A DNA stretch of 64,000 bases, taken from assembly GCA_022113835.1 (NCBI GenBank), contig JAILWY010000014.1, forward strand, positions 10,107,501 to 10,171,500. The letters are read 5' to 3'. The position numbers and the translations under genes are program-made. The notes under the pieces were generated by a model. That model saw nothing but the letters and a program-made list of their open reading frames with translations. It was not told the DNA's origin and ran no database searches. Position 1 is the stretch's first letter, and the number at the start of each line of letters is the position of its first letter. The stretch comes from Atopsyche davidsoni. Lineage: Eukaryota > Arthropoda > Insecta > Trichoptera > Hydrobiosidae. This document shows positions 36,554-45,541 of this stretch, piece after piece.

Positions 36554-37928
36554 AAGATACAGAAAAACATTTCATACATGACTTGATTCAATTTTTTTAA
36601 AAATAAATAAAACGTCACTGGTATTCAAAATAGTTTTTTATTCTCAAGAGAAGCAATAAAATTAACTAGTTTTAAAAATTTTAACCTGGCAGAAGTGTTT
36701 TTTTGTAACAATAGCATTTGCAGAACAATAATAATAAACAGGCAATAAAAATATATCCGAAAAATGCAGCTATAAATTTTTACTTCAATACGAGCACGAG
36801 CAAGACCCTTTCAAAAGGGAATTATCTTCCTAATATTTTGTACCAGAAAACCCTGATTTACGTCCTAATTAAAAATAAGTATTCATTTGGTTTAACAGTC
36901 TTCAATGCAAATTAGTGAATCCACAGCACATTAGAAGCATTTTAATCAAAACCAGTCCGAGAACACTTGACTATTACAATATATAAGATCACATAGGCCT
37001 ATAGAACAGTTTTAGTGAAACCTGCGTGCTTTAAAAAGCCATAAACTTTCTACTTCTAACTCTAATATAAACTGTTATTATATATGTATCTCCAGTTAAA
37101 ACATTTTCAGGAATAAAATCTAAAATTTCAACACACCTAATAATGACAATAACAAACTATAGATAGTAAATTTTATAAATTAAACATCCATAAATAATAG
37201 ATAGTATAACATTTATATATTTAATCTAAAAATAAAAATAATATTGTCATGCAATTTAAGTTTTGATTTTACAATTGATATTCACATATGTTATAAGACA
37301 CAAGCTTGTGTTCAAATATTTTTTAAATTATTTGAATGGGTTGTTAATTTATGGAGATCTATCATCTTTTTATCCAATGCCTTAAGATGTTTTTAAAGGC
37401 CTCTACAACTTGTAACTAGCCAATAACGTTCTAGTATGTGTTGTTTACTTAGGCAAAAACATACTAAATAAAGGGCCACTATAGGCTGATTGCAAATCAG
37501 TCGTATGTAGTGTCGTGAGGTGTGTGGAGGGCTCTACAAACACTTTTAAAGGAGTGTCCTATCACCAATAAGACATTTTATTTATACAGATGCCCATATT
37601 CCCTAGAAAGAGGCCCCAGCATGAGAACAAAACATCAGGAAGAAATATAATAGATCATCACAGCACAAACAACCAAAAATAACAAATAAAATACAACATT
37701 AAAACCTCCGCATCAATAAAATTATATGCATTCAAAACATTATATAAAAAGACCAATTCATGTGTGACTATTCATAACTAATTTAAATTACTGTATATAT
37801 TTTTAAAACACTATTTAACACCAATATTTGTAACTAACAAATCAGTTCTGTTAAAGAAAATATTCTTTAAGTCTGATCCAAGAAGTCGCTTACTTTTATT
37901 TATAGTTTATATCATTTAAAAACTTTAC

Positions 37929-37930
<2 letters not shown>

Positions 37931-38005
<75 letters not shown>

Positions 38006-38039
38006 TATATGTAAGTGTGTGTGTGTGTGTGTGTGTGTG
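37931..38039. repeat. (AT)n(GT)n compound microsatellite
   Basis: About 36 AT units followed, after a short break, by about 12 GT units. No other feature. Confidence 0.95.
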
Positions 38040-38366
38040 AATGTATATGTTTACAAATTTGATTTTATATTAAGACACATATTCAAAACCGCTGAAGCAA
38101 TCCTATTACTACATAATATACTAACATATATAAATAAAATTAAGGCATTAACTGAGATATATCTTATAATAGTTATAAATATACTTAAATTTGTATACAA
38201 TAAAACTGAAAATGTGTTCATTTATGATAAATTATTCATTATAAACAAAATATTTCTTTATAATTGGGATTCTATCCTCGAGTTTGGTAATAATTTAATA
38301 TTAAAATTAAAACACCTAAATTGCATAAGTAATAATATTTCTTCAGCTGTATTAGAACCTACAGAG

Positions 38367-40881
38367 CTATGACCAGGAGAACCATGACTTGGCCTCTTGT
38401 GACGGACTCTTCGGAGAAGTTGGTGTTGCAGGGGAGGGGGAACTGGGCTCTTTCGGAGACTTGGGGGTGACCTCTCCGCTGGCAGTTGCTGCTTCTATCT
38501 CTAAAGCTGCTTTAAGCTGAATACAACAGTCCATTAATTACAATCAGTTTATTTTTCAAGTCATGAATTCAGTAGTATTCAATTGAGTATTATTTTTCTA
38601 CCAAGCATTTAGCAATACACTTTTCTCCTCTAGGAGTAATGAACATGAAGACGGTTGAAATCCACCAATCAATCACAGTCATAGGAATACGTTTATGAAA
38701 TCAAACTGTAAATATATTTTTTTATATATTCAGCCCAATGGTTGTGCAACCACATCCACACCAAATTCTTATCTAGTTACTGATAGAAAACGGCAGTGGT
38801 TTGTAACATCATTGTTTTATTTATTTGCCCTCTAAAGCAGAAACACGTCTGTTTAGTTTTAGTCAATATTTTAAATATTTTAATGTTTCTACACTGCCAA
38901 TGAATAAGTTTGATATTCATGCAGCTGATTACAACTTGTATAATAACATCACTATTTAGACATCGGTGCCAGTTTTCTCACGGAAGAGTTCTAATTGCTT
39001 TGCTTACCTTGTCATTTGTTTTAGAGTGCATTTCATCTTCATACGCTCTAACGTCTTCAATGGTCATCTCTACCCAATCATCCACCCACACAAATGCCTG
39101 ACGATGTCCAAGCATTAGGATGTCTCTTATACACTGAAAAAACACAAAGTAAACTTCATCACATTTTTATAAAAAAAACATTTATTCATCATTAAATTTT
39201 ATTTATATTTGTTTTAAAATAATAATCACAATATTATAACTTTTAGTTCTTTCAGTGCTAAATAATCAATATGGAGATTTTCATAAAGGACTATTTTTGA
39301 TTTTATAGAAACATTTTTCAATTTTACTGTATTGTATCTTATTGTAATGAATTTAAAAAATATACTTTTTAAATATTCCATTTCAAAAATTTCGCAACGG
39401 CAAGAATACTATGTTATATTTACGCAATAACACAATAATTTAAAAAGTATTTATAAAAATATATATATTTCCACTATCTTCACAAAGTTTTACAAAGCCA
39501 TGGAAATTCAATCAATTGATTTGTTAAGATTTTAAAAATGTTCAAATAATGATACTTACTCTTTGTATGAAGTCTTCCACTTTGGTCTGTAGACCCCAAA
39601 CTTCAAACCTTGCATCCACAAGCTTATACGAACACATAATAGGGTCTTGTGTATCCCTCCAGCCTTCCACAAGAGGGCCTCTGGCTGTCTTTACAGACTT
39701 AAAAAATTTGGGATCTTCCGCTTCTTTGTAATGTTTGGGGTTTAATTCATCATAAGCAATATCAACAAAATCGACTTCTCTCACTTCTAACTTCTCTTCA
39801 GAAAGGTTAAGGCACTACAAAATAATTGTTAATATATTAAATTACTTATTTTTTATTATTCTCATACAAATTACTGAAACGAAAGCTACTACTTACATTA
39901 TCTGTGGATCCATTGTTGTTTTCATATTTTGTTTGAATAGAAATACTGAATTTAGGTATAAAAGAACACTGAAACAATAAAAAAAACCATGAAGTGTTAA
40001 AAATACACAATTACAGTGTAGAAATATAGTACCTACTTTAAATATATCATTTTAATGTATATACTTACTGTGTATTCTGTATCCCCACATGAAAGTAAAG
40101 AAGGAAAATGTTAATAACTTTTACTGTATAGATATATATATATATTTTTTAATATTACAATATGTTTAATTTAGTTTTAATTATTTATTGACTTGCCTGT
40201 TATAGTAAAAGGATAGAAGTTCCAGGCCTTTTCCGTAACATAAAATATCTTTGGTATTAAAGATTGTACCCAATATGGTAGGCGACTAAAATAGAAATAT
40301 CATGTTAAATTTATGCTAAACCACATAATCAAAAAATATTATGACAGCTAAATAAAACTATATAATGAATAATTAACATTTATACAATATATAAAATACA
40401 ATAACAATTAATAACTATGAATAAAGCATTATTTTACCTAGAGAGGTGTATTCTCTTTTCAGTGAATTGGCCATTTCCATGTTCAGGATCATGACACTCT
40501 GTATTGGCCACAACTTCTACACCTTCACCGTGATCCGACTGTTCATTGCTGTGTCGAGCAATCATGTATAGTTGCCCGATGTGATACTATTATATAAACA
40601 ATAACATAAGGATTCAAGAAAAGAAATTATCTAACAATAATATTTAAACATTCAAAAATAAACATAAATGAGAATGTATTTTTTTACGGTAATATATGTG
40701 GAGGAAGATGAGAAATAATTTATATCGTGAAATAATGTAATATAACAATTTTTAATTCAAAATTGTTATTTCTGTACTGAGAGTATATTTTGATAAAATG
40801 GTAATCATTTCATTCTCGCTTAAAACCAACCTCTTCTACTGTAATTGGCATACAGATTCTGAATTCCTTGGTAAGAACCAT
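38367..40881 (-). CDS. vib: Class I phosphatidylinositol transfer protein (PITP, vibrator-like)
   Basis: Eight exons in transcript order: 40831-40881, 40438-40586, 40197-40285, 40069-40076 (8 nt), 39897-39968, 39560-39814, 39008-39133 and 38367-38516. Together they encode 299 residues with an exact reading frame. The protein matches the PITP fold throughout: the start KEFRICMPITVEEYHIGQLY, EKAWNFYPF, FKSVKTARGPL, a MCSYKLVDARFEVWGLQTKV-type segment, and FVWVDDWVEMTIEDVR. The tail is Ser/Pro-rich (SPKEPSSPSPATP) and ends in WFSWS. Such proteins exchange phosphatidylinositol and phosphatidylcholine between ER/Golgi and other membranes; vibrator is needed in fly neurons and cytokinesis. The intron after exon 3 uses a GC donor (ACAG|GCAAGT). 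The membrane-docking Trp pair of mammalian PITPs is Val-Trp here, and the region after YPF departs from the mammalian pattern, so this is a divergent member. Confidence 0.9.
40069..40076 (-). other. vib: 8-nt microexon of PITP
   Basis: On the minus strand, a pyrimidine-rich tract and GATACAG precede AATACACA, which is followed by GTAAGTAT. With the trailing G of exon 3 it encodes Glu-Tyr-Thr, matching the conserved NEY(M) position of PITPs. Skipping it would create a stop six codons into the next exon. Confidence 0.75.
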
Positions 40882-42152
40882 TTTATTGGATTATTTTGTT
40901 AAATCCCAAATATTGTTAATGAATATAAATAAATTGAAAATAACATAAACAATAGGTCAGATAAGAGCGATTGCAGTTGATCGAAACCAATCACGACTGG
41001 TGCTGACATGCGTTATTGCTATGTTCAGAGCAATCTAATGTCACTGCCAGTGTTGCCCGTAATCAAAAATACATCTCATTTAATAATTTCCCAACTATGC
41101 TTATAAATAAAATAAAAAACAATTCAATAATCAAATATACAATAAATAATATTATTATAATTTTTTTTTTAATGTTTTTATACACATTGCATTGCTTCAA
41201 AATATTTTTATCAAACAAGAAAATTAATATCATGTTGGTCTCGAACATATTTTTATATTTTTAAAGCCAAGATCAAAAAGGCTTTGTGTAAGGTATTTAT
41301 TTAAAAAAATGGTAATCATTGTTTGATTTAATTGTATTCATATAAAAGCTTATTTTTTATTGTTATAAATTTTAAATTGATTATATTTTATTGTATAAAT
41401 GATTCAAACTGAACACAAGTAACAAAGTAATATTTACTAATATAATTAGGCACATTAGTTCACACATAGAAAATGATTTAATGTAATATTTATTTATAAG
41501 TTCCAAAAATGTTTTCTTTTGCATTAGCCATTATAATTGTACTTTGTCAAAAATTGTAAATCTTACAGACATATAAATATTATGATTTACAAAAATCAAT
41601 ATCTTCCAATATATCAGGATCGCTAACAGATTTCTCATAATACTTATCAAATATATTAAATAAAACTTAACACGCTTCATGTCAGGTATGCAAAATGCTA
41701 ACTGTAAGATAAATAGCTTCAAAATTTAACTAATTTTCTCCGATCTTCTTTGCGCAAAAAATCATGATCATGAATAAAAATATTTTACTTTGTTATAATA
41801 TTTACAATATTTTAAATGTTTTTTTGGTAGGATAAATGGTGGATAAAAGCGTATGTGTGATCTTTAAATACTGATTATTCTGTATATTTTATTTCTAATA
41901 TCTATTTTTATGAGATAACGTAGAGAAATAAAAGACCCTTATTGTTTAATGTTTGTAATGAGACTATTTATTGAGAAAATTTTTACAAGTATTTTTATTT
42001 TGACACTAATTATAGAAAAATTACTGGTGAACTTAATTTATAAATGATTACAATATTTTTAATTATATGAAAATGGTTCAATGAAAATACTCATTTATAC
42101 TTATGAGGATATATTTTCAGACAATCATGAGTATTATTGTATATTTCATTCA
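40882..42152. other. Intergenic DNA between PITP and TRAPPC13
   Basis: This includes the PITP promoter (just right of 40881) and the TRAPPC13 3' flank. It is strongly AT-rich. Apart from the TIR copy at 41443-41482, nothing is recognised. Confidence 0.5.
41443..41482. repeat. Solo copy of a TIR-element end
   Basis: AATTAGGCACATTAGTTCAC and the following ACATAGAAAATGATTTA match 83-122 with few changes. The opposite TIR (GAACTAATGTGCC) is not found downstream, so this is a truncated copy. Confidence 0.5.
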
Positions 42153-43361
42153 TTAGGTAACAAAAACTGATGCTAAATCATCATAGTCATAAGTTCTTTT
42201 CAGAAATACATCAATCAATGAAATTCCAGCAATAGTTTGTAACCCAGCAGTGACTGGGAAGGCACACAAACACACAACTGTGGCAGCGCCAGGCTCCAAA
42301 GAACCAACCTTTCTCTCCGATATTCCCGACCAGAGAAGTCCAGACTTGTCTATTGATTTCAATTTTAATATTAATTCCATTTGCCTTTCACTTGTATTTA
42401 TAATTTTGCATTTAAATTCAAAAGGTATTTCCAAGGATACCTTGCTCGGTAATGCTTCAAACGACATTCTGATATCTCCATACTCTGGAGGCATTCTCAT
42501 CAACTGGCTTGTCTGTAAGCGTCCTCTCTCTCCTAAGTTAGACCTCCACACAATGTCTAGTTTCCCTATATTAGTGGTAGCAGCAAGTTTTCTTAAGTCA
42601 GAAGCAAGACTGGGCTGAGGAGACAGACAGTAGAGATACTGGCAACTGGCCTGTGGTTGAAGCAAATTCATACTCCCAAACACGGAGGACCCATCACTGA
42701 GATTGTTCAGTGATTTGACTGTAAACAGTTGAGAACATTCAAGAGAGACCTTCTCTAGACATATAGGACCAGACGTTATATTTTGCACCTGCGCTTCCAA
42801 ATAAATCTCATCAGATTCAGCATTATAAAATTTGGTTTTAACATCAAGAGGTTTAACAACTTGAAATTTAAAGAATTTTCTGAATGATGCCATTGTATTT
42901 AGAGATGACATAAAACTGACTTCGCAAACTAGAATGTGGGTTCCCAGATCTTTTACTTCATGATGTATGACATCATTGACAGTTTCATCAGGACTAAGTG
43001 CGACGCTCGCCTGATTTTGATGAGTCGACAGTGGAATCCTCTGAGAGCTGGTTTGCAAATCAGCTTTGACTGACACGTCTTTCACGATTTGATTTGTTTC
43101 ATTATGTACACATACATAGCATGAAAACGTTTCTCCTAGATATATGTTTCCGAAACTCTGAGGCAGCAACAGGAACTGTCCCGCTGCCATTGTTTCCATT
43201 CCTTTAACAGCGACAATATCGTCCTTCAAATAGTTGTTTAGTAAGTTGCCCGGAAGATCTTTTGCATCACAAGTCACTATTTGTGGACTCATCAGAGTAG
43301 GTCGCGTCAACCTCATCACTTTGAGAGCGACTGGCTGTTCGCCTACTTCTTTGAAATCCAT
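42153..43361 (-). CDS. TRAPPC13: TRAPP complex subunit 13 (intronless)
   Basis: One uninterrupted frame of 402 residues. The start is MDFKEVGEQPVALKVMRLTR at 43361; codons upstream in frame contain no other ATG. Conserved blocks of the family are present in order: LKVMRLTRPTL, LLPQSFGNIYLGETFSCYV, VSVKADLQTSSQRIPLS, VIHHEVKDLGTHILVCEVSF, RKFFKFQVVKPLDVKTKFYN, IGKLDIVWRSNLGERGRLQT and the end FLKRTYDYDDLASVFV. TRAPPC13 is a beta-sandwich accessory subunit of metazoan TRAPP III, acting at Golgi and autophagic membranes. Length is near the family norm (about 410-420). The absence of introns is notable beside intron-rich neighbours; the frame is intact, so a functional retrocopy or an ancestral intron loss are both possible. 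It lies head-to-head with Derlin-2, start codons about 650 bp apart. Confidence 0.93.
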   Translation of the reverse strand: MDFKEVGEQPVALKVMRLTRPTLMSPQIVTCDAKDLPGNLLNNYLKDDIVAVKGMETMAAGQFLLLPQSFGNIYLGETFSCYVCVHNETNQIVKDVSVKADLQTSSQRIPLSTHQNQASVALSPDETVNDVIHHEVKDLGTHILVCEVSFMSSLNTMASFRKFFKFQVVKPLDVKTKFYNAESDEIYLEAQVQNITSGPICLEKVSLECSQLFTVKSLNNLSDGSSVFGSMNLLQPQASCQYLYCLSPQPSLASDLRKLAATTNIGKLDIVWRSNLGERGRLQTSQLMRMPPEYGDIRMSFEALPSKVSLEIPFEFKCKIINTSERQMELILKLKSIDKSGLLWSGISERKVGSLEPGAATVVCLCAFPVTAGLQTIAGISLIDVFLKRTYDYDDLASVFVT

Positions 43362-44015
43362 TGTAGAATTTTTATTACAACAGATCAAACTAAATTATAA
43401 TATTTTACATTAACCATATTTCTATATTATCAGAACACTATTGTATATGAAATCTTCATTATTAAAAACTTTCTATAAAAACAAATCTATAGCACAAACG
43501 CAAACGTCAAATCACTTTGACATTTGACATTTTGTGAATTATTTTGTGGTATTATAGACTACAAAATACAGAAAAATATCTATTAATTAAAAAATATATA
43601 CTTTATGGTTTTTAAAAACATTTATTGTTGTAATATTTTAGCAGAGTTGCAGGTAGGTACTCACAAATAATTTATTTTTTAAAAACAATCATAAATTTAA
43701 TATATTATAAAATAATAGGTAATTGGTAAGTATTTTTTTTTTGTATTTGCTTGCATTAAAGTGTTTTATAACATCATAAAAATTAATGTTTCTTATAATT
43801 TATTAAAATCTTATGCACTCAATATTAATGTCAAGTCAATTTTTTTTCGATTAGTATTGCCAGTACACCAAATTATGTGGACCAATGCAATGAACGTGTG
43901 TGTTTTGTCGATCTGTCACTGAAATCATAACTTCACTGTATGTAATATTTCCATGGTTCAGGGTTTCAGTGATGATTTTGAGATTTAACACGAAATAGAT
44001 CTAAAATCACTGAAA
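43362..44015. promoter_or_regulatory. Divergent promoter region of TRAPPC13 and Derlin-2
   Basis: This 654-bp gap separates two start codons on opposite strands. It is AT-rich, with a moderately complex segment at 43480-43560 (GCAAACGTCAAATCACTTTG) and another at 43860-43960 just before Derlin-2. No TATA box is obvious, as expected for housekeeping genes. A shared bidirectional promoter is inferred from layout only. Confidence 0.5.
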
Positions 44016-45471
44016 ATGGCGTATCAAACATTTCGCCAAGAATACCTTCAAATGCCAACAGTGACCAGGGCATATACTACCGCCTGTGTCATTACTACTA
44101 TTGCAGTGGTAAGTTTTTTTTTTTTTATTATTCTATTCATCCTGAATAATGAAATAACTATTTATTTGGAGTATTTTTTTAACTGTCATAGTTTTCCGAA
44201 GGTTAAACATGTTTATGTACCAACATTACTTTTCTAGCAGGTTTTTATTTCCTTATCATACTTTTTTATCAAACCTTTATTTTCTTGAAAATTTATTTAA
44301 CGTGTATAATATCCTGAGCATTATTTTAACGCAATGTACCACTCCCTTGTGATTTATAATTTTAATCTGTTTCAGCAACTGGACTTAGTGTCTCCATTCC
44401 AACTATACTTTAATCCTATATTGATACTAAAAGACTATCAACTATGGAGATTGATCACAACATTCTTATTCTTTGGCCCTATGGGATTTAATTTCTTTTT
44501 TAATATGATATTTACTTACCGATATTGCCGAATGCTGGAAGAAGGTTCATTCAGAGGAAAAAGCGCTGATTTTGTTATGATGTTCATATTCGGAGCTGTG
44601 GTTATGATTGTATCCTTTTGATTTAAATCTATTGTGGTGGAGCTATTAATTATTTATCTAATTCATAATTTTTATAAAAGAGCTTTTGTGGAAGATACTT
44701 TAAGTAGGTTTTTACCCATTTCACTTTCTATAAATTATCGGTTCTTGAACATTGTCGAGTTTTTGCTTGTTAAATGTTCTGAGGTTTTGTTTCCGATATT
44801 GAGGCCATTTTTAGTGACAAGATAAAAGTGGCTAGGAATGTTAGTACACCAAACAATAAATAACGCAGCATAACACCTAATAACCAAGTATTTGTAACAA
44901 AAACATAATAAGAGCTGAGATTAAAGTTATCAAAACACGTAACTTTATATTTTCATAACAATAATTATTTGTATTTTCTCTAAACATAAACACAATTTTT
45001 GTCATCAATATTTTCCCTCAATTTTTAATTTCAGTTTTTTGCCTTTTTTGTAAACCTCTTATTTTTAGGACAAGCATTCACAATAATGCTGGTTTATGTG
45101 TGGTCACGAAGAAACCCTTATGTCAGATTAACCTTTTTTGGACTTCATTTTCAAGTAACAATTTGATTCATGAAAATTATTTAAATCCAATGCAAAAATA
45201 CCGACTGGCAAATTGTAAAAATCGTTTGTTTCAGGCACCGTATCTTCCGTGGGTTCTGTTTGGATTCTCCATTTTATTAGGAAATGCCATTTGGGTAGAT
45301 CTTATGGGAATGGCTGTCGGTCACATTTATTACTTCATGGAGGATGTGTACCCACGCTTGCGAGGTGGCCGTCGAATTTTAAAAACACCCCAAATATTGT
45401 AAGTGTCACAAAACATTAAAATAAAAAATATTTGAAGCAAATATTATTTAGGGTTTATTTAACGGATTTAT

Positions 45472-45541
<70 letters not shown>

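Larger units (their letters stand above)
35401..38366. other. Intergenic DNA between cysteine-rich gene B and PITP
   Basis: Mostly AT-rich. It contains the exon-like fragment at 36520-36553 and the AT/GT microsatellite at 37931-38039. The frame at 38019-38372 is an artefact of the GT run and AT-rich DNA. No gene recognised. Confidence 0.5.

Noticed and set aside
38019..38372. 117-codon frame beside the AT/GT microsatellite
   Set aside because: It starts inside the GT run and continues through AT-rich DNA without coding bias; its end overlaps the PITP stop on the other strand.
43362..43388. Nine-codon N-terminal extension of TRAPPC13
   Set aside because: The first codon is TTG, not ATG, and family alignment begins at the 43361 Met.
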